64,000 nt of DNA. Origin: Lentinus brumalis (lineage: Eukaryota; Basidiomycota; Agaricomycetes; Polyporales; Polyporaceae). Shown one piece after another: positions 34,822-49,475 of the stretch. Where the stretch lies: assembly GCA_001792895.1 (NCBI GenBank), contig MARA01000003.1, positions 1,240,001-1,304,000 on the forward strand, read 5' to 3'. The stretch's first letter is position 1. Each line of letters opens with the position of its first letter. A program made the translations under genes and the position numbers. A model generated the notes under the pieces. The model did no database searches. It saw nothing but the letters and a program-made list of their open reading frames with translations, and had not been told where the DNA came from.

Positions 34822-35730
34822 TTAGGATGGGAAGACGTCGAAGCGGGCAGCTGCGAAACCGAGCTCGGAGTAGCATGGGCTACCCTCGACCGGCGGTGCA
34901 GCTTGGGTTAGGCAGATGCCGACGTCGATGCCCAGCTTCCTAATAGATTGCCGGTCGAGAGGAAATCCCGCAATCAAAGCCATTTGGGCCTGCACCCTTG
35001 TGCGGTATACATACTGCATCCAGAAGTCAGAATTGATCTCATCGCCGGATACAATGGGTTCAGCCACCTCGCCAGCTGAGATGAGCCCGCAGTCGCCTCC
35101 GCCGGTCGAAAGGTACGAACCGTCCGTTCGGGAAACGCTAGAAGTATGTTGAGGTGATGTGACCACCGTGTGCTAGGCCAATATTGAGGTGTGATGCGTA
35201 CTGGAGAACGTGGTGGATGCCTTGGGGATTGCTGAGTAATTTGACAGATGGCGATGCACGCGAGTGAATTGGATAACCGTATTCGAAGATTGTCATGAGA
35301 TCATGCATTCTGGTCCCTGGAGGAAGGATTCGCGGTGAAGGCTGTCCACCGTGATGGCTAGCCGAACGAGGGAGCCCCACTCGAAAGCGCAGCACACGAA
35401 CGCATGTCTTGCAGCAATGTGCATGGTACAGAGACAGCGTTCGCAAGCAATAGAATCGTCCTTCGTGGTTATTGCTTCCTGGGGCAAGGGCTTCTTTGTT
35501 CGGATATGAGTACCGTCTACCGAACAAGTGGTCAATGGATCCCCTAGGTGAAGCAACTCGGAAGGTGCACTCTGGCTCGGAACTAGAGCGTCGAAGAGGC
35601 TTCCCGACATTCTGACACCAAGGCGCAAGCATGTTTCTGAAACATGCCGTGAGGTGTATGTGCATGACCATGCAGTGGAGTGAGCATTCACGGCATTCGC
35701 ATTGTAGCGAGTACGAGATCCTCAAAGGGC
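34822..35730 (-). pseudogene. unrecognised coding fragments, probably one broken gene
   Basis: Minus-strand pieces with convincing protein character lie in order: PSELLHLGDPLTTCSVDGTH (about 35.5 kb), DLMTIFEYGYPIHSRASPSV and KLLSNPQGIHHVLQYASHLN (about 35.2 kb), and YLSTGGGDCGLISAGEVAEP, EINSDFWMQYVYRTRVQAQM, LGIDVGICLTQAAPPVEG with a stop at 34822. They occupy different frames. A short intron could explain the 35.17-35.14 kb break, but the upstream joins are not convincing. I recognise no domain. Confidence 0.4.
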
Positions 35731-36595
35731 TCGCATCCGATCAATAGCGGAGCTCTGAGATGGCGTTGCGTAAGTGGATGAGTGCTTACTCGAGTGGATA
35801 TGGTCAGAAGGGATCCGGGGAAACGTGAGACGGCCCAACGATCACAATTAGGTCGAAAGCAGCGAGGGAAGTTCGGAGCTGTGTCCAGTGTGCGAATTGG
35901 AAAATGCGGGGATTCGGCGCGGCGGGAGGAGGCTGTGCGAGGCGGGAGGAGGGCCCAAGGCGCGGCGTCTTGATAGAAACAAGGGATACAGTTTGGCAGA
36001 GAAGCTGATGCTGATGCTTCGCTTGGGGAGGAGACGGGGGTGGGGCCTCCAAAGCTGGCAGACTCGCAGAACGTGCCCGCTCCCAGACGGTGTCCGAAGC
36101 AGATGCAGGGAGCAATAAGCTCTGGCGCGGGCTGTCAAAGTGCTCGTGGGCGACGTACGGGCGCGCTCCTGCGAGTCACTTGCTGGTGGGCGGTGCCGAG
36201 AGGTATCTGGACGAGTTGCGTCACCCGGCGGCAGCACATGGCGAGCCCCCGCCGCCTCGAGGAGCCCTCTGGATCGCACGGCGGGCTCGCAGACGGCGAC
36301 TCGATTTTTGGCGAAATGAAAGCGATTGGATCAAGCAGGGATCAAGTGGCGACAAAGCGTACTGTTGCCCGCTGATGGCTGGCTATGGGTGCCCAGAATG
36401 GGAAGCGTTTGGTTAGGTCGGCGGCTGGCCTCGGCAACGAACGGCACAGCCCCGGTGGGAGGGCAACGTGTGCCTCATCCGCAGCAGCCCCTCCCTTTTC
36501 TCCCTTGCTCCTCCGTTGCCTCCCCTTCGTCTCTCGTCTCCCTCACCTCTTCATATACCTGCCCTCCGCAGTTATAAACATCCCCTCCTCCTGCC
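35731..36595. other. upstream region of the zinc-finger gene
   Basis: 865 nt of GC-rich DNA, the last ~110 nt (36480-36595) strongly pyrimidine-rich on the plus strand, as in many basidiomycete core promoters and leaders. It contains the short alternating purine stretch near 35900-36050. No gene is supported. Confidence 0.45.
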
Positions 36596-37829
36596 ATGTC
36601 CGACCCCACATTCTCCCAGTTCTACCCCCAGTCGGCTGCTTTCGAACCCTCTGCCTACCACAAGCTCGACGCCGCAGCTCCGCCCACCATCGCCCTTGAC
36701 TCCGGCGAGAACCAGAAGCAGACCTTTGATTTCTTCAATTACTCGCAGTCCGACGTCGTCGCCCCGCACCCTGACCAGTTCGAGCTCGAACTTGACAACT
36801 CCCTTGCTGCCTTCGACGCGGAGCTGAGCCTGCTCCCTATCGACACCGCCGACTTCAGCTTCTACCGCACAGCCACTCCGACGTTTGGCCCTCCCTCCAC
36901 CTTCACCGTCTCGACAGAGTCGGTGTCAGCGTATGATTCTACATACAACGACAGTCACTCCAGTCGTTCAGAGAGCTTCTACAACTTCCCCGGCCGGTCT
37001 CCCACGTCCAACTACCCCTCCAGCGTCTACTCTCTCACCCAAGAGCAACTCGACATGGAGTTCCAGCGCATGGCCATGCCCCAGGAGGACCACCACAACT
37101 CCTTCGGTGCTCTCCCTAATTCTCCCTCTATCCGCAGCTCTCCGGGCAGCGTCCCCAACATATCCCAGTACTCGCCTCCCTACTCTTCCCCACGCGGGTC
37201 CTTTTCGGACTACGAGCCCGCGCAGCCGGAGCAAGTCCGGCTCGGCAGCTCCGCCGCGTCAGACTACTACCCGCAGGCGCAGATGCAGATTAACAAGTAC
37301 AACAGCGTCCGCGTCATGCAGCAGTCCCAGCAGGCTCGCTCCACCGCGAGTGTGTCGCCTCAGTTGTCTGCAATGTCGCACCCGTCGGCTGGCTCGCACC
37401 CCTCCCTCACCGCGCACCGCGCCAAGATCGAGAGTATGCAGGAAGATCCCAAGCGCAAGTACCAATGCCCGACGTGTCCTCGAGGTAAACATATCATGTT
37501 CCTATCCTTGCCATGTCATTGCTGACGGCGCTCTCATAGCCTTTGCCCGTGCCTACAATCTCAAGACGCACATCCAGACCCACGATCCTAACCGTCTCAA
37601 ACCCTACGCCTGCCACCATAAGTCGTGCGGTCGTTCGTTCAGCCGGAAGCACGACCTCACCCGTCACATGGTGTCCATCCATCGTGCTGAGTCGGTGGCA
37701 GCGATGTCGGCCAACCCGTCGCGGCCGATTGGCGTTGACAGCGGGCGTCGCGCCTGGTGCGAACAGTGCGGACGTAGCTGGCTCGACAAGGGCAAGGAGA
37801 AGGGCTGTGACTGCGACGATGTCAAGTAA
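36596..37829 (+). CDS. C2H2 zinc-finger transcription factor
   Basis: Two exons (36596-37484, 37540-37829) give 392 aa. About 290 residues of Ser/Tyr/Pro/Gln-rich, mostly acidic or neutral sequence look like an activation region. Two C-terminal fingers follow: YQCPTCPRAFARAYNLKTH (C-x2-C, interrupted by the intron) and ACHHKSCGRSFSRKHDLTRH (C-x4-C). A last Cys cluster, CEQCGRSWLDKGKEKGCDC, may bind a further zinc. The paired fingers with the FSRKHDLTRH helix resemble Crz1/Ace1-like factors of fungi, but the target and regulon cannot be inferred. Predicted location is the nucleus. Confidence 0.88.
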
Positions 37830-39961
37830 TCGTCGAAGTGTATTGTGACCCCTATGCATCTGCCTTTGATGGTTTGCGTACGTCGCGCTTTCCAAGTCTA
37901 TTGTCTACATCTACTCATTGTCTTGCAGCGCTGGCAACAATCACGTCCGTCTAGCGGTGTTGAGATTCCGTAATGGTCCATCTCGGTCTGACCGTGGTAT
38001 GCTCTCGCCGTGACGACGATGATGTCCGACACACGCGCATGCGTCGTCGACGGGGTTCCCTTTCCGCTATTCCCCTTGTTGATAGGTTCATGCGCCTGTT
38101 CGGATGTCCCCACTCCTCTCCGCCCTTCATCGAGCTCCTGGTTGGTTGTTAGGCGATTAGACAGTATATGCTCTCCTTACTCATCACTATTATCGGATTT
38201 GTACATCTATTCCGTGCTCGTGCGTTCGTATCGTCGTGTTACTATGAACCCGGTCGCCTTCCGAGTGTGGTCTGCGTTATATATCAACTATGCATACTCT
38301 TTGCTCCCCACAAGAAGTACGCGACGTATCTCGCCACTGATCGGCCAGGGTCCTGCGCAGTGAGTTGTGCAGCTTTCAGGCATACTAGACCTGGCGTTGA
38401 TTACAGACTGTCGTAGAACTTGCCGCGAGCGGAATCGGACGACTCCTCACTTCCTGGCTCTCGCTCATCAAACTCTACTGGCTTCCGCAGCACGCTCTGG
38501 CGTGCCGCTGGACAGTTGTGGGTCCATGTTGTATTCGACTCCGCGTTGCAATTGGACCGACAGCATCTAAGCATATTGTTTCACCTTCCACCGCAGCCCC
38601 ACTGGCAGTGGCACTCTAGCAGGTACCGCATTCTCGATTAATCAGGTGGACGCAATCCATCTACGCCTCAAGAACAAGTTTGCTGCAGAGCAGTTCTCTC
38701 CCTCGCACTGACCCTGGCACTGACTGCTGACTGCGCTCGGCAGCGCTTTCCGATGAGAAACCGCTGTGTCCTGCAGCCGACGTCGCTGCGTCTCTATGTT
38801 TTCATCACATGCAGCACAGGATATACACCGGCTTCGTATGGATGTCGAGTGTCAATCGATTGGACGTGAGTAGCCTCGGGTCTGCTTCGATCATGCCGCA
38901 GGAGATTTTTCCACGCGTAACCGCATTCAAGTGCGCCTCGATCGGTATGTGCTGCGTCTCGTTTGCCTGCAAGTTGCGCTGCGGCATTGCTGATGGTTAT
39001 CTTACATAGGTCCACATGTCTTTCACATAGGTCCTGCGGTCGAGTGTGACGACGTGTAGAGCATCCGCAGCTCACCACTGCACTTGGATTGCTAACAGCG
39101 AAGAAGCCAGGAACGCGTCGGTGTCGATGGCACTTGGTGCATGATCTGCCCGTCATCTGTCAACCGTCCTTCGTCAATGATCTTGTTGTGCCAGAGTTGT
39201 ACCAGAGCACACGTCCGCAGTCGCTCCGGATGCACAACTACATAGATGCACGTAGATTCCTCAGCAAGGCTTCGCAGGGCACCGCGGCACCGTAAGCACT
39301 GCAGTACTTACATATAGCCTCGACTCATCGGATTCTCGCACGTCGACAGTCAATTGTTGGAGTTCTGGACCTGAAGTGAAACTTACGAAGAGAGAAGTTG
39401 CATCACATGACTGGCGTAGTGATGCTCCGCCTCCGACTCCGTGCAACTTTGGTTCAATTTAGCCCGCTTCATCGCTGCATGCGGCGGCATGAAGTCATTG
39501 CAGCGCAATGCTTTAGCCCATGACGATGTCTGTGACGAGTTCAAAGTTCAGATTCGGCTCGGTAATTGCTCAAGGCGACACAGTTCCCGGCGTACTCTCT
39601 TGCGAGAGTTGGTTGAGAGTTGGCCATGTACTTACATACCGGCAGAGTACGCTGATAACCTGAGCTGCTTGCGGCATGTCGGTACGGGAGCAGCTCAGGC
39701 GAGCTGGTGTTAGCCACTCCTACTTAGTTACGCTCGTCACACAGGGGACTCGGGCCAATAGGACGTGTGGAATACGAGTTGTTTGGAATGTGCGTGGCGT
39801 CATAGGCAGTGGCTCTCTGTGTCCCCCCGCCGTCCATATTTGGAAGTCACTCCTGGTGACGTCGTGCGTGCTCGCTCTCGGAAGGTTGTCTTGACCTACA
39901 TATAAAGCCAACATGGAACCCCGCTTCGTAGCTCATCTCTACCTCACTCCCATTCCCCTCC
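37830..39961. other. intergenic, nothing recognised except a catalase TATA box
   Basis: 2.1 kb between two plus-strand genes. The left part should contain the zinc-finger 3' UTR. Frames of 60-120 codons on both strands lack domains and codon bias. The right end is the catalase promoter. Confidence 0.4.
39901..39907 (+). promoter_or_regulatory. TATA box of the catalase gene
   Basis: TATAAAG 55 nt before ATG 39962. An ATG at 39912 lies too close to the box to be in the transcript if initiation is the usual 30 nt or more downstream. Confidence 0.5.
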
Positions 39962-42766
39962 ATGTCGTCTGCCATCGGGGCTGTCAAAGAAGCTTTCACT
40001 TCCGTGTCGGGCCAGACGGCTAAGGTCTCCGACCTGAAGCAAGTCATCGTCGACCCCGCCAAGGTAAACACAAAGGGCATGACCACGGACTTTGGCGTCC
40101 ATATCTCTGACCCGGACAACTGGTATGTGGCCGCTGCATTGTGAACTCGGACGCTGTCGCTGAGAATTCCAAACAAGGTTGCAAGTCTCGAATGGCACGT
40201 CTCCTGGTCCCGGTCTCTTGGAAGACCATGTGCGTCTCCCGTACTCATTCAGCACATTCTATCTACTCATAAGTTGTGTTCTCAGATTGCTCGCGAGAAG
40301 ATCATGCGTTTCGACCATGAGCGCATCCCCGAGGTGAGTAAACTTCGCAGCCGAACCTAATCCTCACTCACTTCACTAATGCCTTCTCAGCGTGTGGTCC
40401 ACGCGCGCGGTACCGGAGCGCATGGATACTTCAAGGTATATTCGGCTTGGATGTATATACGATTGCCGCTCATATGCTAACCATGCACTCAGGTTTACGA
40501 TGACCGGGCGTCGAAGTATACCTACGCGGGTGTCTTGACCGACTCGTCGCGGATCACCTCCACATTCGTTCGGTTTAGTACCGTTCAGGGATCTCGTGGT
40601 AGTGCTGTACGTATTCTCCTGCCTGTCAATGAGCAGAACCCTCGCTTACACGTCACGTCTTCAGGATACGGTTCGCGACGTGCGCGGGTTTGCGACCAAG
40701 TTCTACACGTCTGAAGGGAACTGGGATCTCGTTGGCAACAACATCCCCGTGTTCTTCATTCAAGACGGCATCAAATTCCCGGACCTCGTCCATGCCCTCA
40801 AGCCCGAGCCTCACAACGAAGTCCCCCAAGCCCAGACTGCGCACAACAACTTTTGGGATTTTGTCGGCCTGCAACCTGAATGTATGCGTGATCCTTTCTC
40901 GGTACATGCGCGCACTTACTGAATCGCGCCTCTAGCCGCACACATGGTAATGTGGGCGATGTCAGACCGCGCCATCCCCCGTTCCTACCGCATGATGCAA
41001 GGGTTTGGCGTGAACACCTGTGAGTCATTACCGATAAAACTCCAGTTCCGCGTCTTATTTCGCCCTTCGCAGTCACCCTCCTGAACGCCAAGGGGGAACG
41101 CTTCTTCGTGAAGTTCCATTGGATCCCCGAACTCGGCGTGCACAGTCTCGTATGGGACGAGGCGCTGAAGATTGCCGGACAGGATCCCGGTATGTCTTCC
41201 TGAAGTTCGAAGCTGAAGGATTGCGGGCACTCGATATTGATTTGCGATCACGTGCAGATTTCCACCGTAAGGACCTTGAAGAAGCCATCGCCAGTGGTGC
41301 CTTCCCCAAGTATTTCTTCGGCATACAGGTTATCCCTGAGGCTAAAGAGCATGACTTCGACTTCGACATCCTTGACTCTACGAAGCTCTGGCCCGAAGAG
41401 CTGGTGCCGGTCGAAATCATCGGTGAGATGGTGCTGAACAAGACCGTCGACGAGTTTTTCCCGGAGACCGAGCAAGTGGCATTCTGTACGGCGCACGTCG
41501 TCCCCGGAATCGGCTTCAGCAACGATCCTCTGCTCAATGCACGCAACTTCTCCTACTTCGATACCCAGATCAGCCGCCTCGGCATCAACTGGCAGCAGGT
41601 TCCCATCAACCGTCCCGTCTGCCCCGTCTTGAACCACAACCGTGGTGGCGCGGGTCAGCACAAAATCACCAAGGACCTCAACTACTGGCCTAACCGTCGT
41701 AACTTGGCCCCTCCCGTACCGACGATTCAAGGCGGATACGCAGAGTGAGTTCACTCGACCTCGCGCGTTCTTTTCTTATATTTACTCTGGCCCAGGTACA
41801 AGGAGAAGGTCGAGGGCATGAAGCAACGCGTGCGCAGCGCGAAGTTCCAGGAACACTGGAAGCAGGCGCAGATGTTCTACAACTCTCTGAGTGACTACGA
41901 GAAGGCTCACCTTGTCGACGCTCTCTCCTTCGAGCTCTCCCACTGCGACGATCCTGTCGTCTACAGGACGTACACGAGCGTACTGAACAACATCGACCAT
42001 AACCTCGCGAGGCAGGTGGCCATCAACGTCGGCGGGGAGATCCCGAAGCACCCCATCCGCGAGAACCCTGGTCACAAGGCATCTAGGTTGTCGCAGCTCG
42101 AGTTCCCAGCGCAGGAACCAACCATCAAGGGTCGCCGGATTGCTATTCTCCTCGCCGATGGGTTCAACTACGGAGAGGTTCAGGCCATCCGTGCCGCTCT
42201 GAAAGCGGGTATGGCGACCACCTGGGTCATCGGTCCCCGTCGTGGACCTGTGTATCCCGACGGCGAGGAGGTTGGGTCTGGAAGTGGCTACAGCGCCGAC
42301 CACCACTATGAGGGCCAGCGCAGCACCCTGTTCGACGCTATCATCATCCCCGGTGGTGCGAAGCACGCTCAGGCCCTCGCGAACAATGGTCGCACCGTCC
42401 ACTGGGTTCGGGAGGCGTTCGGGCACCTCAAGCCCATCGGGGCTCTCGGAGAGGGTATGTCGACAACAGTCGTTCTGTCATGCTGTCGTATTTTTATCTG
42501 ACGCATTTCCCATAGGTGTCGCTTTCCTCCGCGAGGCCGTCCAGTTGCCGGGTGTGCAGTTCGCGTCGGACCTCAACAGTGACAACGTCACAACCTCCTA
42601 CGGTGTCGTAACCGCAGGCAAGTACGACGCTGGGTCGGCGGCTGCGGACGCGCTCTCAATCAAGCAGGGAGAGAAGGGCTTCGTCTCGAACTTTGCGTAC
42701 GAGCTCAGCAAGCATCGCTGCTACGAGCGGGAGATGGACGGCTTGGCGGGACAGGTGGCGTACTAA
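39962..42766 (+). CDS. large-subunit catalase with C-terminal DJ-1/GATase-like domain
   Basis: Heme enzyme that splits hydrogen peroxide to water and oxygen. Catalytic His lies in [14 protein letters not shown] and Asn in the [20 protein letters not shown] region. The heme-ligand Tyr is in [14 protein letters not shown], and [20 protein letters not shown] follows. After a helical linker the protein continues into a flavodoxin-like domain ([40 protein letters not shown]) and ends [11 protein letters not shown]. This two-domain plan marks the large-subunit catalases (about 700 aa; E. coli HPII and Aspergillus CatA types). No signal peptide is present (starts [20 protein letters not shown]), so an intracellular or spore enzyme is likely. 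About nine introns, all in the first half plus two near the end; no break seen. Confidence 0.95.
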
Positions 42767-43621
42767 GCGGAAAAATGGATGTTTTTCGGACACGACGTAG
42801 TCTTTGTATCCCTTGTTGTACTACTAGCTATGTAGCACCATATCAATGTACCATCTGGTGCCATCGTCTCAAACGGGGCTGATTTACCCGCAATCTGTAA
42901 ATGAAGCTGAAGCGCAAATTGTGGAACATCAAGGTAGTAGCAAGTACGTATAATGTCACCCGGGATGAATCATCGGTCAAAAAAGGAAGGTATCCGGTCC
43001 CCATGCTTTAGCGCTTCCGTCCCACGCAGATGGATTAACTGTCAACACTTTTAACAGACCCCTATGGGCGGGTCTCTTCCGTCCCAAAATTACCACAGTA
43101 CGATCCATTAGTATCCCCATGGACATGGAAAAATATGACTCTGCCTCCTAGATGAATGCTTGAAGAGATTCTTGAGTACGCAGTAGCAAAGGCCTCGAGC
43201 GCCCGAAGTCCAAAACAGGTAAGTACGCGCTCCGGGCGGGAGTTCAGGGCGGAAGCGCCCAGAGAAGGTCATAACTTGTCCTCAAGATACTGGATTCCTC
43301 CCTCTACCTGAGGGCAATCTGGTATTTTTCCCGTGCTCAGGGACCCAGAAAGTATAAGTCTGCCAAGTTTTGCAGTGATCGGCCGGGCGGGGGAGGCGCT
43401 GTTAAACGGTGTTGACAGTGGATCCATAATCGCGACAAGAGCAGCAATTGCGATGACCGATGATTTATCCCCGATGACTCTATACCATTTTGCAAGGTAG
43501 TATCATCATGCACGCTGCGACTTATGGACTTCAGGGATGCGAGTTCAAGACATGATGCATGATTCATGACGAGGCGAACGAGCTTGCTATCCAAACATTA
43601 ACGACGGTACGAAAAATAACT
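42767..43621. other. intergenic, catalase 3' flank
   Basis: About 850 nt up to the tRNA. The stretch 43000-43160 is AT-richer than its surroundings. No gene is recognised. Confidence 0.4.
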
Positions 43622-43705
43622 AGCCCACCGCGAGGGTCGAACTCGCAGCCTTCAGATCACCGCCTAGTAAGAGTCTGACGCTCTATCCGATTGAGCTAGG
43701 CGGGC
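43622..43705 (-). tRNA. tRNA-Lys(CTT) with 10-nt intron, copy 2
   Basis: Same 74-nt mature sequence as the other two copies, with anticodon CTT and a 10-nt intron (ctaggcggtg) after position 37. The cloverleaf is complete. It lies 117 nt upstream of the Emi1 start, on the opposite strand. Confidence 0.95.
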
Positions 43706-43821
43706 AGTAGGTATGTTTGTGTATTACAGTACACATTGAACATACATTTCTTTTGGAACCCTCTGGCAGGCTCATGACGGAATACGACCTAATACGACTC
43801 GCGTACTTACATTGTTCCACA

Positions 43822-44346
43822 ATGGCGACAGCAGAAGACGCACCAAGTCCAGAGCTCTTGAAGCAAGAGGAGGATTATCTACGCAAGGTGCATCCCACTT
43901 CCGAAGAGATACCAGGATGCATGAAGTTATTCGACGACTTCTTACTTTGCAATGGTGAGAGTGCTCGTCACACAGCCGCCATGTGGTGATACATGCTAAC
44001 GGAATACGTGTAGTGATTAGCTCCCAATTGAAGTCGCTCTATCGGTACGGCGAGATGGCGACATGCACACCTAAACTTGAAGAGTTCAAGTTCTGCATGA
44101 GCCTCAAGGGTATGCACCCCGAGGAGAAACGGGACGTCTGGATCCGCCGTCGCGCCGAGTGGTGGGCCCGCCGGCGAACACACAAGAGCAGCGAAGATGT
44201 CTGGGATGTTAGGACGTAGGTGTATTCCGTATCGTTCAGAGCGTTCTTCACAGCTTATATTCATTTGCAGGGAGCCCCTGCAGAACTTCCCGCCTCGGAA
44301 GATAGACCCTGCGATTTCGATAGAGACGCCACGTACCATCGAGTGA
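43822..44346 (+). CDS. Emi1-like DUF3128 protein
   Basis: Three exons (43822-43954, 44014-44215, 44271-44346) give 136 aa. Family core: GCMKLFDDFLLCNVISSQLK, LYRYGEMATCTPKLEEFKFC, SLKGMHPEEKRDVWIRRRAE, WWARRRTHKSSEDVWDVRT. Conserved Cys pairs (GCM..LLCN, TC..FKFC) resemble the twin CxnC layout of small mitochondrial proteins. In yeast the relative Emi1 is needed for early meiotic gene induction; the molecular role is unclear. It converges with MCM5, 329 nt between stops. Confidence 0.88.
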
Positions 44347-44675
44347 AGGCTGTCACGGATGCAGCACGTTCTCTTGTTATCCCTTGCACCTTTGCAAGCT
44401 GTTGTGATTACTGCCTTACATAGATCCCCAGGACTCCATAGTGCCGCCGTGGCTCACATTCCCGCTCTCATGCGGGTCGAGGGAGGTCCGACATAGATGG
44501 TATGCAGTAGCGGTACATTACATATGACGTTGATACAGCCAGATCAGAGTCTACAACGTGTGCGAAAAAGCAGTCCGAAAACAAGAATCGACAGCTAGAC
44601 ACAAGCGAGGCATTATACACCGACACTGCGAGGAACGATCAGCTGGGCGCGCACTGACCTGGAAACGTAAAGTAC

Positions 44676-47501
<2,826 letters not shown>

Positions 47502-47693
47502 GGTGGCGGGGCGGAGGAGAGGGACGCGTTCTGTGGCCGCGGACGAACGCGACGCGAGCACAAATGAGCCTCAGGGCAGGCTCGTTCGCGTCGCGGCACA
47601 CGCCGGGGGCACGTGTCGTCATCACCCATGTACCCGGGCGCCTGCCTGTGCGGGCGGTGGCTGCTCCTGCTCTCCGTACTCACTCTTGCCACC

Positions 47694-49004
47694 ATGTCTC
47701 AGATGGAGACCGACGATCTACCCGTTGTGTTGCCCTCGAGCACGACATCCGGTCTGTCTCTCGCACTGTCTGTCCTGGCCTGCCTTGTACAGGCTATCAG
47801 CCACTGACGCGCAGTTACCAGCCACCCTTTACCTATCCTCAATATCTCGGAGCATCTCACTCGTATGAGGCTACAGACCAACACAAACGTACCCTTCAGT
47901 GAGTTACACGCTACCTATTGTGTGCACCCCTAACCGATCATCCCGCACACAGTCCTCGGCGCGCTGCTTGGAACACAGAATGGCCGAGACGTCGAAATCG
48001 TGAACAGCTTCGAACTTGCAGTCGAGAATGATGGGGTGACCGTAGACCAAGGCTTCCTCGTTACGAGGAAGGAACTGTGTGAGTTCCCGCGCTCCCCAGG
48101 CAGCCGTTCAGAACACGTACCGACATCGTCTCCCAGACAAGCAAGTATTCCCGTCACTGGAATTCATCGGTTGGTACACTGTGGCGGAGCGTCCTTCAGC
48201 CCGTCACATAGCTCTACATGAACAGGTGCGTTGGGCAAACCCTTAGTAGCTCTTGGGCTCAATGCTCGCACAGTTCACTGCGTACAGCTCTACGCCACTC
48301 CTCCTTATCATGCAGCCTTCGACGGTGTTCGCCACAGCTTCCGATGCTTCAGGACAGACCCTGCCCCTGAAAGCATATGAGCCCACGATTGAGATGCGCG
48401 ATCGCAAGTCGCGCTCAGTGTTCATTGAGGCATCCTACACCGTCGAGACTGGTGAAGCAGAACGTATTGCAGTAGACTGGACTGCGAAGGGCGGGGAAGG
48501 CGGCACCAGTTGTGAGTCTCTACGAACGGTCTGTTGATATATCACTGAGTTCCTTCCAGTGGAATCGCATCTGCAAACACAGCGCGCAGCTGTGAAGATG
48601 CTTCACGACCGAATAATGCTCCTCACCAAGTACGTCTCAGACGTGATTGCAGGTCAGTGGTATTCTCTGTATCATGACCATGTTTGCAAAATAACACCTC
48701 GATATCAGGTTCAGCGAGGAAGGATCATGCAACACTTCGAGCTCTCTCAGCTTTGATTGCCTCGTTGCCCGCCAGCGAGAACAAGGGCTTCCGCGAAGAG
48801 TTCGACACCGAGTACGAGGACGTGCAACTAACGGCTTATCTCGCTACCCTCACGAAGTCTGCGAACATCCTGAACGAGGTAGGCGGTCCTTTGAACAACC
48901 GTGTCTCCACGTCGTTTAAATCCTCTCCGCAGCTCGTGGACAAGCATATCGTTCTGACGGCCTCCGCGAAGACCGCGGCGGCGGTCCCAGGCGGCGAGGC
49001 ATGA
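47694..49004 (+). CDS. CSN6: COP9 signalosome subunit 6 (MPN-, non-catalytic)
   Basis: Scaffold partner of CSN5 in the complex that removes Nedd8 from cullins. Spliced N-terminus SLALHPLPILNISEHLTRMR leads into the MPN domain: FILGALLGTQNGRDVEIVNS, ELAVENDGVTVDQGFLVTRK, VFPSLEFIGWYTVAERPS, and FTAYSSTPLLLIMQPSTV. The JAMM metal motif (HxHx7Sx2D) is absent at GWYTVAERPS, so it cannot hydrolyse, as expected for CSN6. The C-terminal helical part carries ESHLQTQRAAVKMLHDRIML and ends VLTASAKTAAAVPGGEA at TGA 49002-49004. Seven exons; phases were checked at every join. It shares a 192-nt divergent promoter with MCM5. Confidence 0.92.
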
Positions 49005-49475
49005 TGGGTCGGCCAACGGACTTTGACCGCTTTCACTAGACCTCACGGCACACGATGTTTCATGCTCCGTCGCATTTCACCAGATGTCAATGCATTCAGT
49101 CATAGGAAGTGTATCATGTGTATTAGCAGTCGTCGCGCATACCTGAATGTATTCTTTTCATAAGCCACTTGTGCCTCATCCTCATCTTCATCCTGCTATC
49201 CCTGCTATCGTCTGACTCTTGTCTCCGTGTCGCTATTCTCGCGAAGCCAGGAGTAAGCACTTCGGAGCACTGAGCAGGATGCAGCGGTGGCCGTACACGT
49301 GAGCGTGATTTGGCGCGACTTGCGCGCGTTGCGAAACGCCTGCTTCTGGCCCGCTCGACTCTCCTTCTGGTTCCCAGGACCGCATCTTGCTTGCGTGTCT
49401 TTCCCTCATAAACACGCTCGAGGGCGATCTTGCTTGTCCATTACCCACACACTCCACTCAGAAAATCAGCACAAC
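49005..49475. other. intergenic, promoter of the TMEM205-like gene
   Basis: 470 nt between two plus-strand genes. The last 80 nt contain ctcataaacacgc, a weak TATA-like match about 70 nt before the ATG. No gene recognised. Confidence 0.4.

Noticed and set aside
36885..37829. 314-codon plus-strand frame overlapping the zinc-finger gene in another phase
   Set aside because: Arg/Pro/Ser-rich out-of-frame reading of the transcription factor's low-complexity region. Its last part enters the true frame only after the intron sequence.
39912..40023. Upstream ATG opening a frame that overlaps the catalase start
   Set aside because: It lies 5 nt after the TATA box and is probably outside the transcript.
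41248..42426. Long minus-strand open frames of 168 and 214 codons opposite the catalase gene
   Set aside because: They mirror the strongly biased codons of the catalase coding strand and show no domain of their own.
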